DNA of 64,000 bases from Limiplasma sp036652695 (GCA_036652695.1 JAVVVJ010000005.1:12700-76699); one strand, 5' to 3'; counted from the stretch's first letter, positions 1 to 9,570 are shown. A program made the numbers and translations. The notes: a model not told the origin generated them from the letters alone.

Positions 1-138
1 GTATACCGCGTTGGCATGGTAGACGCAAACTATTCCTACTCCACAGCTGTAAACCTTTTTAATTCCGTAATTAACTTTGTCGTGCTGTTCCTTGCAAACG
101 GCATCAGCCGCAAGGTTGGCAATACAAGCCTGTGGTAA
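1..138 (+). CDS. Sugar ABC transporter permease, LplB-type (3' end only)
   Basis: Only the last 45 codons lie in the window; frame 1 is open from base 1 to the TAA at 136-138. The C-terminal sequence has the pattern YSTAVNLFNSVINFVVLFLAN followed by ISRK and TSLW, which is the typical last membrane helix and tail of LplB/YtfT-like binding-protein-dependent permeases of the CUT1 sugar family. The next gene starts 55 bases downstream on the same strand and encodes the partner permease, so the two form an operon whose substrate-binding protein is presumably outside the window. The substrate cannot be told from this fragment. Confidence 0.85.
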   Translation, partial: VYRVGMVDANYSYSTAVNLFNSVINFVVLFLANGISRKVGNTSLW

Positions 139-193
139 GTAAGCAAAACGGCGTTTCAAATTCCGTTGCGGCCGTGAAAGGATGGTTATCACT

Positions 194-1075
194 ATGACAA
201 AGCGCACGCGCGGCGAAAAGCTGTTCGCCGTGTTCAATACCATTGGCATGCTCATGCTTTCCTTGATTTTTCTGTTGCCACTTTGGCATGTGCTCATGGG
301 CTCCATCAGCGACCCGCTGCTGGTATCGGCCAACACCGGCCTAATCCTTGCGCCGCTTGGCACGCCGACGCTCGGCGGATACCAGCTGGTGATGCAAAAC
401 AGCTTTATTCTATCCTCGTACCTAAACACGATCATCTATGTCGTTTGTGCAACCCTTTTTGGTACTGCGCTTACCATTCTGGCGGCTTATGCCATGTCGC
501 GCAAAAATTTGTATTTCAAAGGCCCTATCGTGTTCATTGTCACCTTTACCATGATCTTCAACGGCGGCCTGATTCCCACCTATATCCTCATCCGTGATCT
601 GGGTATGCTTAACACGCGCTGGAGCCTGATCATTCCCATGTCGGTAACAGCGTATAACATCATCATCATGCGCACATCGTTCGCCGCGATACCGGACGCG
701 CTGTGCGAAGCAGCCACCATCGACGGCGCGGGGCATATGCGCATCCTGTTTCAGATTGTGCTGCCCGTATCCAAATCGATCCTTGCGGTCATCGTGCTCT
801 TTTACGCTATTCAGCATTGGAACGCATGGTTCAACGCTTCCATTTACATCAAGGATCGCTCCCTTTACCCGCTACAGCTCACGCTTCGCGAAATTGTGCT
901 GCTCAGCACGGAGCAATCCATCGTTGCGGACGCGGACGGCGGGGACGTGGAAATCTATCGCTCGCTGATCAAATATGCAACGATTATGGTTTCCGTTCTT
1001 CCGATGATGCTGATCTACCCGTTTGTGCAAAAGTATTTTGTGACAGGCGTCATGATCGGCTCTGTGAAAGGCTGA
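194..1075 (+). CDS. Carbohydrate ABC transporter permease, LplC/YtcP-type
   Basis: A 293-residue integral membrane permease of the CUT1 sugar ABC family. About six hydrophobic segments are visible, with the EAA loop near EAATIDGAG (about residue 175) that contacts the ATPase. The protein ends in the common VTGVMIGSVKG tail. I chose the ATG at 194 because GAAAGGATGG (176-185) is a Shine-Dalgarno site 11-12 bases before it; the upstream in-frame ATG at 182 is part of that site. It forms an operon with the LplB-like gene before it. No ATPase gene is next to the pair, as is common for systems sharing an MsmK-like ATPase. Its last 26 bases overlap the end of the convergent AraC gene. Confidence 0.9.
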   Translation: MTKRTRGEKLFAVFNTIGMLMLSLIFLLPLWHVLMGSISDPLLVSANTGLILAPLGTPTLGGYQLVMQNSFILSSYLNTIIYVVCATLFGTALTILAAYAMSRKNLYFKGPIVFIVTFTMIFNGGLIPTYILIRDLGMLNTRWSLIIPMSVTAYNIIIMRTSFAAIPDALCEAATIDGAGHMRILFQIVLPVSKSILAVIVLFYAIQHWNAWFNASIYIKDRSLYPLQLTLREIVLLSTEQSIVADADGGDVEIYRSLIKYATIMVSVLPMMLIYPFVQKYFVTGVMIGSVKG

Positions 1076-3395
1076 TGACGTTGCGGTAGGTGGTTGGCGT
1101 AGCGCCTTCCAGCTTCTTAAACGTGCGGATGAGCGCAAGGGAGTTGGAATAGCCCACCTGCTGCGCCACCTGCGCCACGGTAAGCCTATCGTTTCGCAGC
1201 AGCAGCTTGGCTTGATCAATGCGAACCCGCTGGATAAAGTCCAAAACACTTCCGGATGCGACGGTTTTCTTAAACGAGCGCAACAAGAACGAAGGGCTAA
1301 CGCCAAAATGCTCCGCAATGCCCGCCACGCTTAGATTGGGATCCTGATAGCTCTGTTGGATAAACGTCATTGCTGAACGGCCAAGGCAATCATCCTCTGC
1401 CGGCGGGTTTTCCGCGCTCAGCTGACAAATTTCCTTGGCAGCGGCTCGCAAGGCGGCTCGCAATGAATCCATATTCTTTGCGCTGCGGATGCGCGTCAGA
1501 TACGCCGCAAGCTGCGCCTTGTGCTCGCAAAGCTGCCGTTCGGACAAGCATTCCCACAGCAGCGCCTCAAAAATCTCCATGGTTTGCAGGCGCACATTCG
1601 CAAAAGAATGATCAATGCAAACCACGCCCTCATAACGCAGGGTTTGGTACAGCAGATCGGCCTGATCCAACGCGCCTTTCTTCACAGTGCTGATGTACTC
1701 CGCTAAACGAGCGCAGCGAAGCCTAGAGGGTTCCCCGCTCTGATCATCGGAAACAAACGCGCGCAGCCGCTTCACATCCAAAACAGCGTCGTTAAGTCCG
1801 AAGCCCTCGATTTGCTCCAACGCCCAGCAGGCTTGGAGGTAGGCGGCATGAATGCTCTGTGGAACAGAGCCGCCGCATTGCAAATCGCTCACAAAATAGG
1901 TGGTTAGTATCTGGCAGCGTTCTGAAAGCCACTTCTGCGCAAGCTCACAATTGGTGCGCACGGCCTTCCATAGCGTATCCGCGTCGGAGGTATCCTCAGC
2001 GGCGCAGACAATCACGTAGAGCGCGCCATCACATTTGCAGGTCAGCGCATCCGCGTGCGGCGCAATCAGCTCCTCCGTCACATTCGCCAGTGCAAAGAAG
2101 AGGATATCTTCGCTTTCGCTGTCGATGTCATCTCCGCTTTCCGTTAGAAAGCCGCCATCATCGCGTAAAAGCACGGTAAGCACCATACACCTTGTGGAGC
2201 GAAAATGCAGCTTGTAATCCGTACAGATCATTTCAAACGGCTTTCCCGGCTCAATGGTACCGCGTAAAAGGCGCGCAAGCATCGTTTCGCGCATGGTGTG
2301 CTCCTGCGCTTGAAGCCGCATTGCGGTTTCTCTAGCGTTATACAGCAGGTTTTGCACGCTGCGTTCAATGGTCAGGTATTCATTGCCAGGCGCAGAGGAT
2401 GATTTGAGCAGTGCGGAAAGCTTTTGCACGGGCTTATACTGTCGGCTTGCGAAATAAACGGTCATGCCTACCCCAAAGCAAAGGCAGAACGCAAAATAGA
2501 TCATGTAGCGCCCTTGCATATCGGATAGCTGCACCGCAAAGCATTCCTTGGAGACCGCCGAAATGATGTTCAAGCCAGTCAGCTCGTTGTGAAGCGTGGT
2601 TACAATGTATTCGCCATCCTGCGTCCGTACATTGATCGGATTTTCCGCGTCGGACTGGATTAGTGGAAGCTTCTGAGCAAACGTCTGCGCGACATCGGGC
2701 ACAATGCGCAGACCATCCTCAAATTCCAACCAGAAATGCGCAATGTCCTCCCCTGGCGTATCGTCAATTGTCTGCCGGAGTGTTTCGATGTCTAGCCTAA
2801 ACAGGAGCGCCACATCCGGCACATTTTCATAAGCGGAGGAGGTCATGATGGCGAGCAAATCCTTAGGCTGACCCTCATCGGTGCGTATCACATGGATCTG
2901 GAAATTGGGGGTATCCTCCAGCCAGCGCAACAGGGTCTCTAAGCGCAGATTGATATCTGTTTTTAACAGCTGAGCCATTTTTTCCACCGTATTGGCATAA
3001 CCAATGGTGGACGCCATCACGCCGGGGCGGTTAAACAGCAGGTAAATTTGGTTGATGATATTGCTATGCGTAACGCGAACACGCAGATCATCCTGCAATA
3101 CGCCCAGCTTTTGCAGCTTCACTGGCGTCAGCGGAGCGTTCGCATACAGAAGCGATGTCACGTCCTCACGCGTAATGAGCTCACGCCCCACGGAGCGCAC
3201 GTTTTCAAAGAGTCTCGTAATCGATTCGCTGATGCGGGCAATGGCAATCTGATTGAGCTCAAACGCGTTTTTCTCCACCGTCTGATAAACCTGCTCATAA
3301 TTCAAATGGCTAAACAGAAGCGGAACAAGCAAAATAATCAGATATGTACCGATCCATACCCAGCGGATGCTGGATTTGCAAGCTTTTTTCCTCAT
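1050..3395 (-). CDS. Membrane-anchored AraC-family transcriptional regulator
   Basis: A 781-residue regulator with three parts. A membrane segment at about 11-28 is followed by an extracytoplasmic sensor region to about 297 and a second membrane segment at about 298-315. The cytoplasmic part ends in two helix-turn-helix motifs of an AraC DNA-binding domain (about 685-775, with LSVAGIAEHFGVSPSFLLR and LTVAQVAQQVGYSN). This architecture is typical of Clostridial and Paenibacillus regulators that sit beside LplABC-type sugar importers, so it probably controls the convergent permease operon. The first possible codon is TTG at 3398; the ATG at 3395 begins MRKK and is preferred. GGCGGGA upstream is only a moderate ribosome site. 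The 3' end overlaps the permease gene by 26 bases. Confidence 0.9.
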   Translation of the reverse strand: MRKKACKSSIRWVWIGTYLIILLVPLLFSHLNYEQVYQTVEKNAFELNQIAIARISESITRLFENVRSVGRELITREDVTSLLYANAPLTPVKLQKLGVLQDDLRVRVTHSNIINQIYLLFNRPGVMASTIGYANTVEKMAQLLKTDINLRLETLLRWLEDTPNFQIHVIRTDEGQPKDLLAIMTSSAYENVPDVALLFRLDIETLRQTIDDTPGEDIAHFWLEFEDGLRIVPDVAQTFAQKLPLIQSDAENPINVRTQDGEYIVTTLHNELTGLNIISAVSKECFAVQLSDMQGRYMIYFAFCLCFGVGMTVYFASRQYKPVQKLSALLKSSSAPGNEYLTIERSVQNLLYNARETAMRLQAQEHTMRETMLARLLRGTIEPGKPFEMICTDYKLHFRSTRCMVLTVLLRDDGGFLTESGDDIDSESEDILFFALANVTEELIAPHADALTCKCDGALYVIVCAAEDTSDADTLWKAVRTNCELAQKWLSERCQILTTYFVSDLQCGGSVPQSIHAAYLQACWALEQIEGFGLNDAVLDVKRLRAFVSDDQSGEPSRLRCARLAEYISTVKKGALDQADLLYQTLRYEGVVCIDHSFANVRLQTMEIFEALLWECLSERQLCEHKAQLAAYLTRIRSAKNMDSLRAALRAAAKEICQLSAENPPAEDDCLGRSAMTFIQQSYQDPNLSVAGIAEHFGVSPSFLLRSFKKTVASGSVLDFIQRVRIDQAKLLLRNDRLTVAQVAQQVGYSNSLALIRTFKKLEGATPTTYRNVISLSQSRS

Positions 3396-3504
3396 CAATT
3401 TTTGGTCCCGCCTTTTGCGTAATCATGATAAGCATATCAAAGTTAATCGGAAAAAGCAAGCGTGAACGCATAGGAATGCAAATGCAATCAAAGGAGAGGT
3501 TTAG

Positions 3505-4290
3505 ATGTACATAGTCAAAACGGATCCACATACGCATACGCTGATCTCAGGCCACGCTTTTGGCACGATTGGTGAAAATGCCCGCTGTGCCGCCGCAAAT
3601 GGCATGGAGGCCATCTCCATGTCCGATCACTTCAGCCCGCATTTTCTGCTGCTCAAGGATGGCGCACCGCCCTACAGCGTTACCACAAATATGGATGCTC
3701 TCCCAAAGGTCATTGAAGGCGTGCGCGTGCTGGCAAGCGCCGAAATTGATATTGTGGATCACGAAGGCAGACTGTATGGGTATAACCTCATCCGCACACA
3801 AAACGCCGAGCCAAACGTACTCAAGCATCTGCTTGATACGCGCGATGTAGCCATCGCGAGCGTGCATGGCTTTGACGGCTCCCAATCCGGCACCATTGCG
3901 GAAAATACCCGCATGTATATCAACGCCATTTCCACGCCCGGGGTACAGATTCTGGGGCATATCGGACGTGCAGGGCTTCCGTTTGAGATAGATACTGTGC
4001 TCGCCGCCGCAAAGGAGCGCAAAAAGCTGATTGAAATCAACGAACATTCCTTTGATTTTGGCGAAGGCGTGTGCACCCTATGCCAGCAAATCGCAGAGCG
4101 GTGCGCAGAGCTTGGCGCTTCCATCGTTGTAAGCAGCGATGCGCATAGCCCATACATGGTCGGCCTCTTTGACCGGGCGCTTCAAATGCTTGAAAAGATC
4201 CATTTCCCGCAGGCGCTTATCGCAAACGCGACGCTTGCCACGCTGCTTGAGGCTGTGGCGGACGCAAACCAGCTGGATCATTTTCACTAA
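3505..4290 (+). CDS. PHP-domain phosphatase, YcdX-like
   Basis: A 261-residue PHP-fold metal-dependent phosphoesterase. The N-terminal DPHTHT (residues 7-12) is the first metal-binding motif. SDHFSP (about 39-44), a Glu near AEIDIVDHEG, SVHGFDG, and the C-terminal SSDAHSPYMVG (about 211) supply the other His/Asp ligands. The length fits YcdX-type proteins (about 245 residues). The substrate is unknown; relatives hydrolyse small phosphate esters. The start at 3505 follows AAAGGAGAGG by 5 bases. The gene is divergent from the AraC regulator. It overlaps the end of the metallophosphoesterase gene on the other strand by 74 bases, which is unusually long. Confidence 0.88.
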   Translation: MYIVKTDPHTHTLISGHAFGTIGENARCAAANGMEAISMSDHFSPHFLLLKDGAPPYSVTTNMDALPKVIEGVRVLASAEIDIVDHEGRLYGYNLIRTQNAEPNVLKHLLDTRDVAIASVHGFDGSQSGTIAENTRMYINAISTPGVQILGHIGRAGLPFEIDTVLAAAKERKKLIEINEHSFDFGEGVCTLCQQIAERCAELGASIVVSSDAHSPYMVGLFDRALQMLEKIHFPQALIANATLATLLEAVADANQLDHFH

Positions 4291-5155
4291 GAATTTCAAC
4301 CATCACAAGCTCCGGCGGGTTGTTCACGCGGGGCACATGCGCTGTGTTGGCAAGCCCCCGGCTCACGACCAGCTTGTTTTCATAAAGGCCGCCCGTATAT
4401 TTGGGAAAAAAGCCCTGCCCGGGCGCAAACAAACCGCGATTCCCAAAACGCCATTGTCCGCCATGCGCGTGACCGGAAAGCACCAAATCAACGTCCTTCC
4501 CCTTCACAAACCGCTCGTAGTATTCCGGGTGGTGACAGATCAAAACCTTCAAAACAGGCAGCCCGCGCACGAAGCCGGGCTCTTGTCTGCGCTGGCTGGA
4601 GAACGCTTCCAGCCAGCCCTTTTGATAGCGCGAGGACATCCCGCCAATCAGCAAATCGCATTGGGGCAAGCACAGCCGAGCGCTTGCGTTATCCAGCAGC
4701 ACCGCGCCTGTAGCCGCAATTCTTTGACGATCCTCCACCGCCAAAAAGCGTTCGTGATTGCCAAGGGCATAATAAACCGGCGCAATGTCCGCCGCGGCAC
4801 GCAGGAGCGCATAGGCGTTTTCATCTCCTCCTTCGCGCTCGCGCTTGCCGCTCAGGCGGCCATAGATCACATCTGCCTTCACCAGCAGACGGTAAAGCGC
4901 CTTTTTCCATGCTGGCGAACCCTGATGCTCCTCATCCAAATCGGCAAGCATCTCCTCAATATCGTCCGGCATGAACTTCTCCATCAAATCGCCAGCAATC
5001 GCAATCAAATCCGGCTTTTGCTGTTTGAGCGCGCGAACGACCTCGGCATAGGGGCGGTCGTGCAGATCGGCAACCAGCGCGATCCGCGCAAGCGGCACGC
5101 CTGTGCCAATTCGGAAAATTGCGGTCGCAAGGCTCTTGGGCTTCTTTTCTTTCAT
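4217..5155 (-). CDS. Membrane-type metallophosphoesterase, YkuE-like
   Basis: A 312-residue calcineurin-like phosphoesterase. The expected metal-binding blocks are present in order: DLHDRPY (first motif), AGDLM, GNHE (YYALGNHERF), a His in LICHHPEYY, and GHAHGGQWRF at about residues 235-245. I chose the ATG at 5155 because AGGAGA (5162-5167) precedes it at good spacing; the longer start at 5188 would overlap ftsK and has no ribosome site. It lies just downstream of ftsK in the same direction. Homologues usually end soon after the NNPPELV segment. Here about 23 extra residues, rich in Pro, Gln and Arg, are read antisense through the end of the PHP gene, suggesting loss of the original stop. 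Confidence 0.87.
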   Translation of the reverse strand: MKEKKPKSLATAIFRIGTGVPLARIALVADLHDRPYAEVVRALKQQKPDLIAIAGDLMEKFMPDDIEEMLADLDEEHQGSPAWKKALYRLLVKADVIYGRLSGKREREGGDENAYALLRAAADIAPVYYALGNHERFLAVEDRQRIAATGAVLLDNASARLCLPQCDLLIGGMSSRYQKGWLEAFSSQRRQEPGFVRGLPVLKVLICHHPEYYERFVKGKDVDLVLSGHAHGGQWRFGNRGLFAPGQGFFPKYTGGLYENKLVVSRGLANTAHVPRVNNPPELVMVEILSENDPAGLRPPQPQAAWQASRLR

Positions 5156-5178
5156 CAGCTTTCTCCTACAGACCGCGC

Positions 5179-8100
5179 TCATGAGCAAAGCGTATCTCTG
5201 ATTTTCTCGTACTCCTCGCGGGACATCAGCACATCACGAGGTTTGCTACCCGCCGATTTGCTCACAATGCCACGCGCGGCCATATCATCGACCAGCCGAC
5301 CCGCGCGCGCGTACCCAATCTTCATACGGCGCTGGAGCATGCTAATGCTGGCTTGTCCATCCGAAATCACCATGTCCACGGCCTCAACCAGACGATTGTC
5401 CAGCTCATTCTCCTCATCACCGTCATCCAGTGGATTGGCGGCGTCCTCGTCATTTTCCATCGCCTCAATGATGTTGGGGTCGAACTTCACGCTGGTATGC
5501 TGTGCAATGTAATTTACTACACGCTCGGTTTCCGCGTCGCTTAAAAAGCAGCCCTGCACGCGCAGTGGCGAGCTTGACCCCGTTGGCGCATAAAACATAT
5601 CGCCGCGCCCAAGGAGCTTCTCCGCACCGTTTTGATCGAGAATCGTGCGGCTGTCGATGCTGGAGGAAACCGCAAACGCAATGCGCGAGGGGACGTTGGC
5701 CTTGATAAGGCCAGTGATAACGTCCACCGTGGGGCGCTGCGTGGCCACCACCATATGGATGCCTGCCGCGCGCGCAAGCTGTGCCAAGCGGATGATGCTT
5801 TCCTCCACTTCCTTTTTGCAAGCAAGCATCAAATCCGCCAGCTCATCAATGATGATCACGATGCGCGGTATCTTTTCCTCGCCCGGGCCAATTTTGGCGT
5901 TGTAGGCTCCCAGCTCACGCACATTCTTGCTTTGCATTTTATGGTAGCGATCCAACATTTCCGCAACCGCCCACGCAAGCGCGCCAGCGGCCTTATGCGG
6001 ATCGCTCACCACGGGGATCAGCAGATGCGGAACCACGTTATAGCATTGCAGCTCCACCACCTTGGGGTCAATCATGATCATGCGCACCTCTTCGGGCGAG
6101 GAGCGGTACAGCATGCTGGTGATAATGGCGTTGATGCATACGGATTTACCACTGCCCGTTTGACCGGCAATCAGCAGATGCGGCATTTTAGCAAGGTCAC
6201 AGATGATGGGCTTACCCGCGATATCGCGCCCGAGCGCCACAGCCAACGGAGATTTTGCGTTTTCCATCTCCGGGCTCAGCAGCACCTCAGCAAGGCAGAC
6301 ACTCTGAATTTCCTTGTTAGGCACCTCAATGCCAAATAGGTTGGTGCCCGGAATCGGAATTTCAATGCGCACGCCTCCATTTGCAGCCATGTCCAGCGCA
6401 ATGTTATCCGCAATGCTCATAATGCGCTTGACGTTAATGCCGCTGGAAACAAGCCCCAGCTCAAAGCGTGTGACCGCCGGGCCGTGCGTAACGCGCTGTA
6501 CGCGCGCCGGAATGCCGAAGCTCTCCAGCGTCTTTTCCAGCTTGGTGGCGTTTTCGGTATCAATGGCGCGCGTATCGGCGGTTTTGCGTTGCTGCATGGT
6601 GAGCAGGTCAATGGTGGGATAGACATACGGCGTTTGCTGCTTGGGCTCTTGCTGCTTGGGCGCTTGCACCTGCGCACGCGCGGGCGCAAAGGTGGGACGA
6701 ACCACCTCCGGGCTTGGTACTTCCTCCGTCCTCAGCACCCGCGAGCCGGGCGTGTAGGACGGCAGGGGCTGCGCCAGCGGCTTGGCAGTTGGCGCTCCAA
6801 CCTCCTCCGGCGGGCGCTTATAGGCGGCATCCCGGTCGATGTGGGGGGCGCTGGCCTGCACGCGCACATTATCCTGCGTCATTGGCGCCGGAACGGGTTG
6901 CTGCTGTGCAGACATTTGCGGCATCGGCGCTGAAGCGGACATTTGCGGCATCGAAGTCAAAACGGGCATGGGTACGGGTACGGGAGCGGTTGTCTGCGGC
7001 AACGGCGCCACCTGCCACGCGCTCCCTGCCTCTGCCTGTTCTGCCAGCTGATTGCTCTGGAGCTCTTCGCTAATAGCGGCCTTGCGGCGGCGAATGCTTT
7101 CCACCTGCTCCATGGCCTTGCGCTTTGCGCCGGAAAGGATCATCGCTTGGTTGAGCGGCTTGCCGTCCTCATCCTCCACACCCATTTCGCGCGGCGTAAA
7201 GCTCATGCGGGTCTGGTACGCATCGGCAGCCTCCTTTTTACTTTTCTTATCATTTTTTCGCCATGGCAGCTGATGCCCCTGCGGAATGATGATTTCATCA
7301 TACATCTCCTGCGGCTGCTGCGTTGGCGGCTGCTGNNNNNNNNNNNNNNNNNNNNNNNNNNNNNNNNNNNNNNNNNNNNNNNNNNNNNNNNNNNNNNNNN
7401 NNNNNNNNNNNNNNNNNNNNNNNNNNNNNNNNNNNGGCGGATAGCCATAGCCATAGCCCGGCGGCATGGGCGGCGGCGCTTGCACAAGCATGCTGCCGTA
7501 GGGCGGGTAAGGCTGAGCCGCCACGTTTGACATCGGTGTGGCTTCTTCCTGCTCCCTTTTGCCGCGCCTACGGAAAGCGGGGGTCAAGAGCTTACGCTCA
7601 TCCTCCGCCTGCTGGTGCTGCTGATCCTCAATAGCGCGCTGATATTCTTGCTGCGCACGCTTCTGCCCCTTATCCACTTGGCGCTGCTGCATGCTTTCCT
7701 GCGCCTGCCGAAACGCGCCTAGCACGTCAAAGCGGGAAAAGATCAGCACGCAGATCAAGCAGATCAAAATCAACACTGCCGCACCAATGGTCGTGCCCAA
7801 AAACGTCCACGCTGGCCACGCGAGCAAAACACCCACCGCGCCGCCAAACGCACCATTATTGCCTGAAAACGCAAATATGGTTTTGAGCACATTCAAAAAA
7901 CCGCCCGCGTCCACCATCGGCGGCGTACTGCTGTTGTTGGCGGCTACCGCGTATTCCATTAGCCCGTATTCCCCCACCTTGCTCAGCAAGTTCATAACGC
8001 CCTGCACCGCAAGGTACAATAAACACATCAGAAAAAAACCGCGCTTTGGCATCCCCCTGCCAGATGAAAATGCCACCAGCAAGCCGCCCCAAATCAGCAG

Positions 8101-8316
8101 CACCGGAATGCCGATGCACAGCGTGCCGCCAAGACCCTGCATGACCGCCTTCACCTGCGTAAAAAAAGCGCCTTGAAGCCCTCCCACAATCGCAAGCAGG
8201 CTCAATACACCCGCGGCGATCAGCAGAACGCCCATGCCCGCCAGAAACGCAAGTGTGCCGGAATCATAACTCTTTGCAGCCTTCTTTTTTCCGCCTTTTG
8301 CCATATGCATCGTCAT
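5179..8316 (-). CDS. ftsK: DNA translocase FtsK/SpoIIIE (interrupted by assembly gap)
   Basis: DNA-pumping ATPase that clears chromosome from the division or sporulation septum. Four hydrophobic segments occupy roughly residues 20-190. A long Gln/Pro/Met-rich linker follows, and the 100-N gap falls inside it. The motor domain has Walker A (GQTGSGKS), Walker B (IVIIIDELADLM) and the TQRPTVDVITG segment. A C-terminal winged-helix gamma domain (DNRLVEAVDMVISDGQ onward) would read KOPS/SRS orientation sequences. Both sides of the gap stay in one frame as written, but the true gap length is unknown. ATG 8316 follows AAAGGATGGT; ATGs at 8310 and 8304 are also possible. In Bacillus spoIIIE lies near spoVFAB, as here. 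Confidence 0.93.
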   Translation of the reverse strand: MTMHMAKGGKKKAAKSYDSGTLAFLAGMGVLLIAAGVLSLLAIVGGLQGAFFTQVKAVMQGLGGTLCIGIPVLLIWGGLLVAFSSGRGMPKRGFFLMCLLYLAVQGVMNLLSKVGEYGLMEYAVAANNSSTPPMVDAGGFLNVLKTIFAFSGNNGAFGGAVGVLLAWPAWTFLGTTIGAAVLILICLICVLIFSRFDVLGAFRQAQESMQQRQVDKGQKRAQQEYQRAIEDQQHQQAEDERKLLTPAFRRRGKREQEEATPMSNVAAQPYPPYGSMLVQAPPPMPPGYGYGYPXXXXXXXXXXXXXXXXXXXXXXXXXXXXXXXXXXQQPPTQQPQEMYDEIIIPQGHQLPWRKNDKKSKKEAADAYQTRMSFTPREMGVEDEDGKPLNQAMILSGAKRKAMEQVESIRRRKAAISEELQSNQLAEQAEAGSAWQVAPLPQTTAPVPVPMPVLTSMPQMSASAPMPQMSAQQQPVPAPMTQDNVRVQASAPHIDRDAAYKRPPEEVGAPTAKPLAQPLPSYTPGSRVLRTEEVPSPEVVRPTFAPARAQVQAPKQQEPKQQTPYVYPTIDLLTMQQRKTADTRAIDTENATKLEKTLESFGIPARVQRVTHGPAVTRFELGLVSSGINVKRIMSIADNIALDMAANGGVRIEIPIPGTNLFGIEVPNKEIQSVCLAEVLLSPEMENAKSPLAVALGRDIAGKPIICDLAKMPHLLIAGQTGSGKSVCINAIITSMLYRSSPEEVRMIMIDPKVVELQCYNVVPHLLIPVVSDPHKAAGALAWAVAEMLDRYHKMQSKNVRELGAYNAKIGPGEEKIPRIVIIIDELADLMLACKKEVEESIIRLAQLARAAGIHMVVATQRPTVDVITGLIKANVPSRIAFAVSSSIDSRTILDQNGAEKLLGRGDMFYAPTGSSSPLRVQGCFLSDAETERVVNYIAQHTSVKFDPNIIEAMENDEDAANPLDDGDEENELDNRLVEAVDMVISDGQASISMLQRRMKIGYARAGRLVDDMAARGIVSKSAGSKPRDVLMSREEYEKIRDTLCS
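7336..7435. other. Assembly gap of 100 Ns inside ftsK
   Basis: Exactly 100 unknown bases, the usual placeholder for a scaffold gap of unknown size. The flanks encode Gln/Pro/Tyr/Gly-rich linker on both sides (GYGYGYP and QQPPTQQPQEM), so the missing sequence is probably repetitive linker coding DNA. Confidence 0.98.
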
Positions 8317-8360
8317 ACCATCCTTTTGCAGTTCCAAACCAGCTTGACCGCTCTCCGCGC

Positions 8361-9533
8361 TTATTTGCCCAGCTGGATGCACCTGAGCACGCCGTTTTCA
8401 TCAGCATGCAGGCGCAGCTCGTACGCTCCAAAGCGGTACAGGTCGCTCTGCCCAACGGGCAAAGCATAATCATTCGCCATGCCCTCCGTAAAGACAATGG
8501 TTTTCCCAGGCTCGCCAAGTGCCGCCACCCATTCGGAGCGCACAGAAGAGCCGATTTGCAGGCCGCAGAAGCTGCCGCGCAGGAGCTGCACACCTTCCAC
8601 AACGGAATGCTCATAGCCGCTCTGCATGCTGTCCGAAATCACGCGCACTTCACGAAAATGCGGTTCCTCCAGCAGGTAATACCGCCCACCCGGAAACTCG
8701 TCCGGCGTGCGCAGCAGCCCAAAGCGCTCCACAAGCCCCGTGAGCGGCTCGCCAAGCTTGACGGGCACGCCAGCAAGCGCCCCCTCCTCCACGGCTTTTT
8801 GAATGCTAGCCTTCTGCTGCGCCACAGTATAGGTCTTTGGAAGCGCGTTGATCCGCGCGGGAATGCCCGCCTCGTCCGTGCGCAGGTAACGCGCAAGCTC
8901 CTCATAGAAAAATCGGCATGCGCCGCTATCGCCGCTCAGCAATTGAAACTGCTCGGCGGGGTAGTAAAAGCAGATGCCCTCCGCATCCAGATAAAAGCTG
9001 CCGACGGGCAGCGGCGCTACGTTGCTGTGCTCCAGATAATCGTTCAGCTCGTCCCCCAGCGTGCGCTGCGCTTCTGCCTCCATCCATGCCACAGCGCCGT
9101 CCACATCGGTCAAAAGATCCGCGAGCGTTAGGCGCTCGCCCGTTTGAAGGTCGTAGCTCAACGCGGTATAGGCCTGTCCCTCCCGCCCCGTTGGCAGCTT
9201 GCCCCTTGCGCAAAGCACGGTTGAAAACACGTCCTTCGCCAGAAAGGATTCCTGCCGCAGCTGTAGCCCCCAGCTACTGTCCTTGAGCGTGGTCAGCGTT
9301 ATAATATGGCTTGTAATATCGCCAGAAAGCACAATATCGTCATTGATCTTTTGTTGGACAGCCTCATCGGCCATGCCCTGTAGCTGCGGATAAGCAATGG
9401 CGTTCCCGCCGATTTCCGTGCGCACCTCTCGCACGCTCACGGCGCTCTCCCCAGCCTCCCCCACGGCGGCAAGAACGGGCAGGAACGCCGCGAGCAACAC
9501 AATCCAAATTCCCAAAGCTATCCTCTTACGCAT
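8361..9533 (-). CDS. Secreted DUF3298/RsiV-like protein
   Basis: A 390-residue exported protein. It starts with a signal peptide (MRKR, then a hydrophobic run to LPVLAAVGEA). The body resembles the PdaC/RsiV-type DUF4163-DUF3298 arrangement: a conserved SGDITSHIITLTT region, the YTALSYDLQTGERLTLADLLTD segment typical of DUF3298, and a Tyr/Phe-rich YLDAEGICFYYPAEQF block. No catalytic residues can be assigned. It lacks the sigma-factor-binding N-terminus of RsiV, so an anti-sigma role is not supported. The ATG at 9533 follows AAGGAG by about 9 bases. The stop is 44 bases before ftsK, so co-transcription is plausible. Confidence 0.75.
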   Translation of the reverse strand: MRKRIALGIWIVLLAAFLPVLAAVGEAGESAVSVREVRTEIGGNAIAYPQLQGMADEAVQQKINDDIVLSGDITSHIITLTTLKDSSWGLQLRQESFLAKDVFSTVLCARGKLPTGREGQAYTALSYDLQTGERLTLADLLTDVDGAVAWMEAEAQRTLGDELNDYLEHSNVAPLPVGSFYLDAEGICFYYPAEQFQLLSGDSGACRFFYEELARYLRTDEAGIPARINALPKTYTVAQQKASIQKAVEEGALAGVPVKLGEPLTGLVERFGLLRTPDEFPGGRYYLLEEPHFREVRVISDSMQSGYEHSVVEGVQLLRGSFCGLQIGSSVRSEWVAALGEPGKTIVFTEGMANDYALPVGQSDLYRFGAYELRLHADENGVLRCIQLGK

Positions 9534-9570
9534 TTCTGTCGTCTCCTTTGCGCATTCATTTGCATTTTGT

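Noticed and set aside
4139..5512. 457-codon + strand frame opposite the metallophosphoesterase and ftsK end
   Set aside because: Spans two real minus-strand genes and their junction, shows no family features.
6890..6975. Short repeated segments in the ftsK linker that could suggest a repeat array
   Set aside because: They encode Met/Pro/Gln low-complexity linker, not CRISPR-like repeats with unique spacers.
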